A stretch of DNA of 20,264 bases. Source: Acidobacteriota bacterium (lineage in GTDB: Bacteria > Acidobacteriota > Terriglobia > Terriglobales > Acidobacteriaceae). The first letter of the stretch is position 1. Each line of letters starts with the position of its first letter. The stretch covers positions 1-20,264 of the forward strand of contig QIAR01000042.1 in NCBI GenBank assembly GCA_003225595.1, read 5' to 3'. The translations under genes were made by a program, and so were the position numbers. This document shows positions 1 to 6,726 of this stretch, piece by piece. Below the pieces are notes generated by a model. The model ran no database searches, was not told where the DNA came from, and saw nothing but the letters and a program-made list of their open reading frames with translations.

Positions 1-197
1 ATGAGATACGCACGTTTGTTTGCCGTCGTGACGTAGCCAACCTGGTTCGCGCGAATGAAAGCACTCTGTGCGTGTGCCGCAGTCGCCAGCAGCATGACGA
101 CGAGGGCGACGAGAGCCCTCTGAATTGTTGGGGCAATAGTCGCCAGAGACTTCGGTCTGTCAGGCTGGCAGGCGCCTGGCCGTTGTTCCTGCCTCAT
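1..197 (-). CDS. Glycoside hydrolase family 9 (cellulase-like), N-terminal fragment
   Basis: The first 65 codons of a secreted protein run off the left edge. The ATG at 197 has a GGAAGA ribosome binding site a few bases upstream. A positively charged N-terminus is followed by a hydrophobic stretch (about residues 28-42, rich in Leu, Val and Ala) ending in AHAQS, a plausible signal peptidase I site. The mature protein opens with FIRANQVGYVTTANKRAYL, which matches the start of the CelD_N immunoglobulin-like domain found before GH9 catalytic domains, where 'I-R-x-N-Q-V-G-Y' is the hallmark. From family knowledge the enzyme would cleave beta-1,4-glucans outside the cytoplasm or in the periplasm. 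The catalytic domain lies outside the window, so the GH9 assignment rests only on this N-terminal module. Confidence 0.72.
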   Translation of the reverse strand, partial: MRQEQRPGACQPDRPKSLATIAPTIQRALVALVVMLLATAAHAQSAFIRANQVGYVTTANKRAYL

Positions 198-1399
198 AAG
201 TCTTCCGATTTGAATTATTGAAGGTCAATCACCGCCAATGAGGGTTGAGGAATCTTTCGCAGCATTGGAATGTCGCTCCCGGTGGAGCTGTGAATAGCTC
301 GACGAAGGGCGGTTTTCACCGGATGCGCGACATTCTCATCCGGCTGTTTGGGCGTGTCAAGTAGTTTTACGATTTAATAAACCGACTTAGGCAGGCAACT
401 TCCGTAGACGCTCTTATCGGCCTGAATTTCGGTAGTAACTTTACGTTCCATGGTTTTCTGCTGATTAGAGGCAAGCTTTCAATGCCCGACACCATGTTGG
501 CAACTTCATCGCGCACGAGCAGGATTGCCTCGGTGGGCGGACTCTCGTGGATTTTCGGAACGGTCGGTTAACAGAAGCAAACTGGTATCCGCTGGAGCCC
601 CTTCATTCCCGCGCACGTTGATCGGTAAACGCGCCGTCTGCATGGTCCCTTCGTAGCAGAATTTCATCTTCCAGTTCGCGATGCGCCTCCAACATCGGCG
701 CATCCATGGCGACACTCACGTAGCACGGCTTTATCGAACGCGCGCCGCAACGCTTGCCTCCCTGGACTTTTTCCCGAACGGAGTAGCGGTCCAGCGATGA
801 AGAACTGCCTGGCATGCCACTCGGTTTGAAGAGAATCCCACGCAACGGCGGTAGATTTGGCTTTGAGTTCGACACAAAGGCGCTGGAGTGACTCATCGAA
901 TCTCCCAATCGCCTTGTCCGCGTTAGGTGATGCGCCGCACTCTGGGCACGGACCTTCAGCACGGAACCATGAAGGACACCCAAGGAGCTCTGCGTCATGC
1001 CACAGATACAAGCAAGCCATCGCTCTGGATGCCCGGAGGGTCTCCGACAAGCGAAACTAGTTAGCGTGCTTTGTATCTGCATCGGTCAATCCACTCGAAA
1101 GTGGTTACTGCACCACTGCGGTGTCACGGCTGCAGGAAACACCTGAACCTCTTCTGCCCAAACCAGGATTGCTATCGGCGCCTTCCCCCGATGGTCAAAT
1201 CCGGCGCGGCCACGAGTCGCTGCACGTCAAGCTCGCCTACCTCAAAGGGAAAGATCCTGAGTCGCGGAAGAAGCCCAGGAACATGCGCAGCAGCCTGGCG
1301 CTGCTGTTCGCATAAAAGAGCGTCGGTCAAAGCGTCGGCAGAAGCGAGTCGCTGGTTTTTCACCAGCGGTTCACCACGATAGTCGCGTTTGCAATCGAT
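198..1399. other. 1.2-kb region without an intact gene; probable decayed coding sequence
   Basis: No frame here gives a convincing complete gene. On the minus strand, overlapping frames between about 360 and 1082 each look coding for part of their length. One contains a CPECG motif near 935-950, and another contains EAILLVRDEVANMVSGIESL-like text ending near 370. They are interrupted by frame changes and stops, as expected of an old pseudogene. I do not recognise the parent family. A perfect 7-bp inverted repeat (CCGGATG/CATCCGG, 319-325 and 337-343) lies about 120-145 bp upstream of the GH9 start and could be a hairpin or operator. Nothing else could be supported. Confidence 0.5.
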
Positions 1400-1562
1400 T
1401 TACGAACAAAGCCGCGACGCTGCCGCCCCGCAGGCCGGGCAACTGTGTAGTTCGACAACACTGGCTCCAAACAGAGGATCGGAGAGCTGCTTCTGCCCCC
1501 TCGGATCTCAGAACTTTGTCTGCGTGGTGGTTCATGTCAGCCCCGCAACGTGGGCATTTCAT
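1400..1562 (-). pseudogene. Small zinc-ribbon protein, broken by a frameshift
   Basis: The frame starting at 1562 (alternative upstream starts at 1580 and 1592) reads MKCPRCGADMNHHADKVL, the typical N-terminus of a roughly 50-residue bacterial zinc-ribbon protein with CxxC and NHHADK. About 26 codons in, the reading moves to another frame, where the expected second half appears: DPLFGASVVELHSCPACGAA, then SRLCS and a stop at 1400-1402. The second CxxC (CPAC) is therefore present but out of frame, so one indel near 1485 separates the two zinc knuckles. Function is unknown in the family; it presumably binds Zn structurally. It lies 33 bp downstream of the FMN reductase stop, so it may have been the last gene of that operon. 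A sequencing error is as likely as true decay. Confidence 0.65.
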
Positions 1563-1595
1563 TTTTTCGCTGATGCTCATATTGGCTGTCATCGG

Positions 1596-2159
1596 CTACA
1601 CCGGAACATTCTCACGCCCGTATCGGAGAGTTCGTGACGTCCAAATCAGTTCCTTCAGGAACTTATCAATGCGCCGAACGTACGCGGGTTCGAGCAACTT
1701 TCCGTTGCCGTCGAACGACCCCTGCACAGTAGAAAAGTTCACGTCCCAAAAGATCGTGACCAATCCAAGTTCTCGCATGACAGGCAGAAGGTTTTGGATA
1801 ACCCGAGCGCCGCCAAAGGGTCCCGCCGAAACTCCAACGATCCCGACGGCTTTGTGTATGTACTCTTTCAGACAGCTGTCCAGAACATGTTTCAGCAATC
1901 CATTGTAACCGTGGTTGTACTCGGGTGCGACGATCACGAGCCCGTCGCCGCGATCCATCTTCGAACAAAATGCGCCCTCTTTGATTGCCTCTCCAGCGTC
2001 GTTCGTGGGCAATGGAAGGCAGGCAATGTCGATGAGATCGGTTTCGACTCCCGCCTGCTTCGAGACTTCTTCCGTAAGCAGTCGCGCCACATGAGCACTC
2101 ATTCGACCCATACGGGTGGTGCCGAGAATCACCGGGATGTAAAGAGGAAGAGGCTCCAT
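1596..2159 (-). CDS. NAD(P)H-dependent FMN reductase (flavodoxin-like fold)
   Basis: The 187-residue product has the usual length for the NADPH-dependent FMN reductase family. Seen in the sequence: a phosphate-binding loop GTTRMGRMSAHV (residues 13-24), the family motif PEYNHGYNG (79-87) contacting the flavin, and SAGPFGGARV (111-120) preceding the last helices. The family reduces FMN or quinone-type acceptors with NAD(P)H in the cytoplasm. The ATG at 2159 is preceded by AAGGGGAA, a good ribosome binding site, which fixes the start. It is the last intact gene of the long minus-strand operon. Its coding region lies inside the abnormal 3' extension of the preceding debranching-enzyme frame, which is a further sign that the upstream gene has lost its stop. 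The exact substrate (FMN, quinone or azo dye) cannot be told from sequence. Confidence 0.88.
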   Translation of the reverse strand: MEPLPLYIPVILGTTRMGRMSAHVARLLTEEVSKQAGVETDLIDIACLPLPTNDAGEAIKEGAFCSKMDRGDGLVIVAPEYNHGYNGLLKHVLDSCLKEYIHKAVGIVGVSAGPFGGARVIQNLLPVMRELGLVTIFWDVNFSTVQGSFDGNGKLLEPAYVRRIDKFLKELIWTSRTLRYGRENVPV

Positions 2160-4212
2160 CGATTCCCCTTATGTGGCTGCACTTTGGCCGATGGCCTGTT
2201 TTTACCGCCTGATTCAGAGTAGTTCCCCGCGAGAATGCCGCGTCTTGAGGTCTAATTCCGTAGATGTCCTCCACGGTGGCCCGCAGTAGCTCTGCCACGC
2301 TCCAGGCTTGCGCAATGCAGCCAACCGGTCGATGCGGCGCATCTCCTTCGAAGATCTCCGAAATGTGGCCAAGGCCAGCGTCGGTCAGATGGTCCTTCAA
2401 AGGCGCTAACCATGCTTCGGCTTGGCGGCGTGCCGACTCGCTTCCGGTGTTCACCTTTATATATGCAGTGATGAAAGGCCCCATCAGCCACGGCCACACG
2501 GTCCCCTGGTGGTATGCGCCATCGCGACTGTCGCCATCTCCAGTGTAGCGGCCTCGGTACTGCGGATCGCCCGGAGCAAGACTACGTAGGCCGTAGGGTG
2601 TGAGTAAATGTTGCTCCATGATGGTTACAACTCGTTTTGCCCGCTCCGGACTGAGCATTGAATGCGGCAAGCTCACTGCGAATATTTGATTCGGACGGAT
2701 ACTAGCGTCAGGTGGTCCGCCGTTAACAACGTCATACAAATAGCCGCCCTTCTCATTCCACAGCAGGCGATTGAAGCTCCATTTCGTGAGAGCAACCATG
2801 CTGTTGTATCGCTTCCGCGCGGGTTCATCACCCAGACGTCCAGCAATGTCCTCCATAATGCAAACCGCGTTGTACCAGAGCGCCTGAATTTCCACCGGCT
2901 TGCCGCGTCTTGGCGTAACAACCCACTCGCCAACCTTCGCGTCCATCCAGGTCAGTTGCACGCCTGGCTCGCCCGAGTTGAGCAGACCAGCCGAATCGAG
3001 CTTTATGCCGAAGCGCGTTCCGCGAGCATGCCAGGCAATGATGTCGTTGAGGACGCTATATAACTCGTCTCGCACGAAGGCAAGGTCGCCCGTATATGCA
3101 AGATATGCCCGTACGGCTTCAAAGAACCAGAGCGTGGCATCGACAGTGTTGTACTCGGGTGTCTCACCGGCATCGGGAAAGCGGTTTGGAAGCATGCCCT
3201 GGTCAACATGTTGAGCAAATGTACGCAAAATGCTGCGAGCGACGTCGTAACGCCGGGTGGGAAGCGTGAGGCCGGGTAGTGCGATCATGGTGTCACGGCC
3301 CCAATCGCTGAACCAGTGATATCCGGCGATCACGCTCTTCTGTTCCCCGCGGGAGACAATGTACTGGTCGGCTGCAGCTGCTAACGAGGTTACGAAGTCA
3401 TCGCCGACCGGAGAGCGCAGCACATTGTCTTTCCGCCGCGAGATCTCACGCTGTCGGTATTTTTCAACCGCATGCACATCGTGCGGTTCGGTGGAGACGA
3501 CAATAGCGGCGTTTGGCTTTGAATTCAGAGCAAAACGAAGCACACATGGATTGAACAGGTCTTCCGTGAAATCGAGCCCGCGTTCGCGCTCCACTTCATA
3601 TTCGAAGTTACGGTACCAATTCCCGGTGCTCTCGATGTCATCCGCATTGTTCGCGAGATAAAGCGCAGGAAGGCCGCCATACGGAGTAACACTGATCTGC
3701 CGCGGCTGCTGCTCGATTCTGCCGTCGAGCGCCCCATTTTCGTGAGTCAGGCTGTGGTAGTCGCGAAACGCGATTAGGGGCCGAATTTCGAGCTGTACCC
3801 TGGCTCCTTCGCCCTTAACCCGATATTGGATGACGGTGGTGTTCTCTCCTTCCACCATGAACACCGTCTTCTCGATTTCAGTGGCGTCTACTCTGAATGT
3901 GAAAGTTGGGAACGGATCAAGCCGAAATTGCTTGAGATAGTGAAAGCCCTGAGGATGTACGACACCTGGGTAATGGTTCGTGCCGAGCTCATATCTTCGC
4001 CCGTCGATGATCAGAGTCTCTTCCAACTTCGACAACAGAACAAATCGCCCTACTGGTGGTTTTGTCGCGGCGACCAGAAGGCCGTGGTATCTGCGTGTAT
4101 TACATCCGTTGACGGTTCCCGAGGCAAATCCCCCGAGCCCGTTCGTGTCAAGCCATTCACGACTAAGGGCGGCATCGAGGTTGGTACAGATCTCTTCTCC
4201 GAATCGGATCAT
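1666..4212 (-). CDS. Amylo-alpha-1,6-glucosidase (glycogen debranching enzyme type) with aberrant 3' extension
   Basis: The N-terminal beta-sandwich domain (about residues 5-230; SREWLDTNGLGGFASGTVNG and RRYHGLLVA near the start) is followed by an (alpha/alpha)6 catalytic domain (about 270-650). Key motifs are WFSDWGRDTMIALPGL (300-315), NTVDATLWFFEA (355-366), VQLTWMDAKVGEW (418-430, likely acid Asp424), GTVWPWLMGP (570-579) and ISEIFEGD (617-624, likely base Glu623). This is the single-activity debranching type that hydrolyses alpha-1,6 branch glucose in glycogen-like glucans in the cytoplasm. The ATG at 4212 has GGAGAG upstream and overlaps the NDH-2 stop as ATGA, so the two are probably translationally coupled. 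The recognisable domain ends near 2255. The frame then continues about 195 residues of low-complexity, family-unlike sequence across the next gene to 1666. A single indel would restore a stop at 2214. Confidence 0.88.
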   Translation of the reverse strand: MIRFGEEICTNLDAALSREWLDTNGLGGFASGTVNGCNTRRYHGLLVAATKPPVGRFVLLSKLEETLIIDGRRYELGTNHYPGVVHPQGFHYLKQFRLDPFPTFTFRVDATEIEKTVFMVEGENTTVIQYRVKGEGARVQLEIRPLIAFRDYHSLTHENGALDGRIEQQPRQISVTPYGGLPALYLANNADDIESTGNWYRNFEYEVERERGLDFTEDLFNPCVLRFALNSKPNAAIVVSTEPHDVHAVEKYRQREISRRKDNVLRSPVGDDFVTSLAAAADQYIVSRGEQKSVIAGYHWFSDWGRDTMIALPGLTLPTRRYDVARSILRTFAQHVDQGMLPNRFPDAGETPEYNTVDATLWFFEAVRAYLAYTGDLAFVRDELYSVLNDIIAWHARGTRFGIKLDSAGLLNSGEPGVQLTWMDAKVGEWVVTPRRGKPVEIQALWYNAVCIMEDIAGRLGDEPARKRYNSMVALTKWSFNRLLWNEKGGYLYDVVNGGPPDASIRPNQIFAVSLPHSMLSPERAKRVVTIMEQHLLTPYGLRSLAPGDPQYRGRYTGDGDSRDGAYHQGTVWPWLMGPFITAYIKVNTGSESARRQAEAWLAPLKDHLTDAGLGHISEIFEGDAPHRPVGCIAQAWSVAELLRATVEDIYGIRPQDAAFSRGTTLNQAVKTGHRPKCSHIRGIDGASSSLHPGDSRHHPYGSNECSCGATAYGRSLEAGGSRNRSHRHCLPSIAHERRWRGNQRGRILFEDGSRRRARDRRTRVQPRLQWIAETCSGQLSERVHTQSRRDRWSFGGTLWRRSGYPKPSACHARTWIGHDLLGRELFYCAGVVRRQRKVARTRVRSAH

Positions 4213-5572
4213 GGCACGCTCTCCAGAGCACGCGCCGCTATTACGCGAGAAGTTGACAACGGAAAGCTGCTTTCACCTTCATCTGCGTGCGAGATAGTCG
4301 GAGCACGGAAAGTCTGGAACTGCACGAGATCTTTTGTGAACAGGAGATCCAGAGTCCAGTCCAGCGCGACACGAAGTTTTTTCTCGAATCGCGGTAGTTT
4401 GCTTAGATAAATCGTCCGCCACATCCACCACGCAATGAATCCCGAAAAATTGATTCCCAAAATGTTGGCCACCCCAGTGCGCCGTCCGATGGCGGCCAAT
4501 TGTCCGATCGTAGAAAACGAGAATGGTTTAAGAGTTCCACCTCGGACACTTGCGATCAGATTCTTGGCGAGCGTCTTTCCTTCGCGCAAGGCATGCTGAG
4601 CGGTCGGAGGGTGAAATTGGCCGGTCTTGCGGTCAGGCACGAGTGCGCAATCGCCTAACGCCCAACCCCCGGCCAATCCGGTACGCGTAACATTTCGTCC
4701 ACTTTGAGACGTCCGCGTTCTTTTACGCAGGGAAGCGAATCGAGCACCGGATTCGGCGACGTGCCGGCGGTCCAGATCAGCGCTTTACTTTCGATCTGTT
4801 CACCGGTGCTCAGCTGAACACCGCTGTCAGTCACCCCAATCACACGCGTGTTTACGCGAATCTCGACTCCTCGTTCGGCAAGTTTTTTCTCGGTATACCG
4901 GCCTAGCTTTTCCCCGAGTTCGAGCAGGATTACATTGCCGGGATGTACGAGCACAACCCGCAGCATGTCTTCACGAAGATTTGTGTAAAAGTGAACTGCC
5001 TCGCGAATGAAATCGTTTATTCCGGCTATGGTCTCGACACCGGCAAAACCCCCGCCCGCGACCACGAACGTGAGCAATGGGCGCCGCACTGCCGCGGAGC
5101 ATTCAGTGTCGGCCTCTTCGAGATGCGCTATCAACCGATTTCGGAGATGGATCGCATCCCCCAGCGACTTCATTGTCAACGCCCTCTGTTCCAGGCCGGG
5201 AAGATTGAAAAAGTTCGTGACTGAGCCGAGCCCGATAACAAGGTGATCGTATGGAAGTTCGTGGTGGTGATGATCGAATCCGTGAGATACGGTCACGAGC
5301 TTGCGTTCCAGATTGATGGATTCAACTTCTCCTGCAAAAAAGTCGATCCGCTTCAGGAGCTTTCGCACGGGATTCACGATGTTCGTGAGATCGAGGTCGC
5401 TCGCAGCAACTTCGTGCAACATGGGAGTGAACAGAAAGAAATTGTCCCGGTTCACCAGCGTGATCTCGACATCGGGATCGCGGGCCAAAGTGTCGTCCAA
5501 GTGGATGGCCGCGTGCAGCCCGGCAAAGCCGCCACCGAGAATGACGATCCGAGTTTTCTTTTGCTCAGCCAC
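4209..5572 (-). pseudogene. ndh: Type II NADH:quinone dehydrogenase (NDH-2), split by a one-base frameshift
   Basis: The N-terminal part carries a FAD dinucleotide fold (IVILGGGFAGLHAAIHLDD, about residues 9-27) and a second, NADH-binding fold (FVVAGGGFAGVETIAGINDF). It ends in LRVPDWPGV followed by stop. The next frame resumes at once with WALGDCALVPD, the conserved FAD-contacting motif after 'PGV' in this family, and continues to a C-terminal amphipathic membrane-anchor region (FIAWWMWRTIYLSKLPRFEK). One missing base at the G5-T2-G3 run near 4660-4672 explains the split. The enzyme oxidises NADH and reduces membrane quinone without proton pumping. GTG at 5572 is chosen as start: GGAGGA lies five bases upstream and it begins 22 bp after the glucose dehydrogenase stop. 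The 4209 stop overlaps the next gene's ATG. Either an assembly error or a real inactivation. Confidence 0.85.
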
Positions 5573-5577
5573 AGAAG

Positions 5578-5583
5578 TCCTCC
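5578..5583 (-). promoter_or_regulatory. Ribosome binding site GGAGGA fixing the NDH-2 GTG start
   Basis: GGAGGA lies five bases before the GTG at 5572. It supports this start over an ATG at 5683 in the same frame, which would overlap the upstream glucose dehydrogenase by about 90 bases and add residues with no family resemblance. Confidence 0.75.
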
Positions 5584-5594
5584 AGCAGTGCAGC

Positions 5595-6698
5595 CTACAG
5601 TTCCGCCACCTCGCAGAAAACTTTGATAGAGCCGTTGGGCTTTGTGAGCTTGTTGAACAGTTCCGTGTAGTTTTCAAGCCCACGAACGGGATCAGTAAGA
5701 AGTCGGCTCAGCCATCCCGGATATTCGGCTTCGGCCTGCGACATGTCGCGAACGCCCATCTCAAAATATTCGCGATTGGCATTCACGGTCCCGACCATCA
5801 CTTTGTTTCCGAGGACGAATTCCAGGTTAATGCGGTCGGCCGGAACCTGAACCATGCGATCGCCGCCCGTCACGCTGGATAAAACGAGAACGCCGTTCTT
5901 CCCGAGGGCTTGCATGCTGTCGAAAACCACTCCCGAGTTGCCGGTAGCTTCGAAAATCAGATCAAACGGCCCGAATTTCTTCCCGCCCTCAATAATCGGT
6001 ACTTCCTGCGTAATCAGATATCTTGCGCCGAGAGCCTCGATGAGTTCGGCATTGAGATTCGGCTTGGGATTACGAGCAAACGTGGTGACATCAATGCCGC
6101 GCAGGCGCAGGGCCAACGTTGCGAGCAGTCCGATGGTGCCCGCCCCCATTACTGCGGCGCGTCGAGGACGCCACACCTTCAGCCGACGCTGGATCTCATA
6201 GGCCTGGTGGATGCCCTTTTCAACAACTGTGAAAGGTTCGAGCAACACCCCAACGTGCTTCAAGCCTTGCGGCACCTTCACGATGAATTCGGCATCATCT
6301 ACGTAATACTCAGTCAGGAAGCCGTGGCGCAGGTTGATGCCGCGCTCGAAATAGGTGTCATCGGTGGTCATGTCGTTCGTGCCGATCAGGTCGTAGAGAC
6401 TTCGTCCCGGGCGGCGAACCGTGGCAACCACATAATCTCCAGGCTTCAGCTCAGTCACATTCGGACCAACAGCTTCGACTTGACCGAAACCTTCATGGCC
6501 GATAACTAAAAAGTTGTATCCGGGAGGAGCTGCGCCGTACTCTGCGGCATTGATTTCTTTGTCGGTGCCATCTACTCCGACGCGTAGAATCTTGACCAGC
6601 ACTCCCCGTCGATTCGGTACCTCATCCAACGATGGCTTCGTTAGGTCGGCAAGATGGACGCTGTTTGCTCTTCCAGGAAAGACACTAATGGCTTTCAT
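5595..6698 (-). CDS. gdh: Glucose 1-dehydrogenase (NAD(P)+, medium-chain zinc type, archaeal-like)
   Basis: The 367-residue product has an N-terminal GroES-like domain with GVDGTDKEIN (Asp43), GHEGFGQVEAVG (His68, Glu69) and LLEPFTVVEKG (Glu154), the pattern of zinc and substrate ligands of archaeal-type glucose dehydrogenases. A Rossmann domain follows, with VMGAGTIG (183-190). The four-Cys structural-zinc lobe of ordinary alcohol dehydrogenases is absent. The position usually occupied by the catalytic-zinc Cys is Asp here, as reported for the haloarchaeal enzyme. The reaction would be beta-D-glucose to glucono-1,5-lactone with NAD(P)+ in the cytoplasm. A GGAG lies eight bases before the ATG. 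Lying between a GH63-like glucosidase and NDH-2, it fits a path from liberated glucose to the quinone pool. Other aldoses are possible substrates. Confidence 0.82.
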   Translation of the reverse strand: MKAISVFPGRANSVHLADLTKPSLDEVPNRRGVLVKILRVGVDGTDKEINAAEYGAAPPGYNFLVIGHEGFGQVEAVGPNVTELKPGDYVVATVRRPGRSLYDLIGTNDMTTDDTYFERGINLRHGFLTEYYVDDAEFIVKVPQGLKHVGVLLEPFTVVEKGIHQAYEIQRRLKVWRPRRAAVMGAGTIGLLATLALRLRGIDVTTFARNPKPNLNAELIEALGARYLITQEVPIIEGGKKFGPFDLIFEATGNSGVVFDSMQALGKNGVLVLSSVTGGDRMVQVPADRINLEFVLGNKVMVGTVNANREYFEMGVRDMSQAEAEYPGWLSRLLTDPVRGLENYTELFNKLTKPNGSIKVFCEVAEL

Positions 6699-6726
6699 CT
6701 TTATATCTCCGTTCAGATTGATCTTT

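Noticed and set aside
1071..1382. Plus-strand frame with C-x2-C...C-x4-C (CHGC...CPNQDC) resembling a zinc finger or transposase N-terminus
   Set aside because: No ribosome binding site, low-complexity Ser/Arg sequence after the motif, and no continuation into a known domain; the other frames look equally non-coding.
5572..5683. Longer NDH-2 start at 5683
   Set aside because: It overlaps the glucose dehydrogenase gene, adds a Cys/Ser/Arg-rich stretch foreign to the family, and the GTG at 5572 has a strong ribosome binding site.
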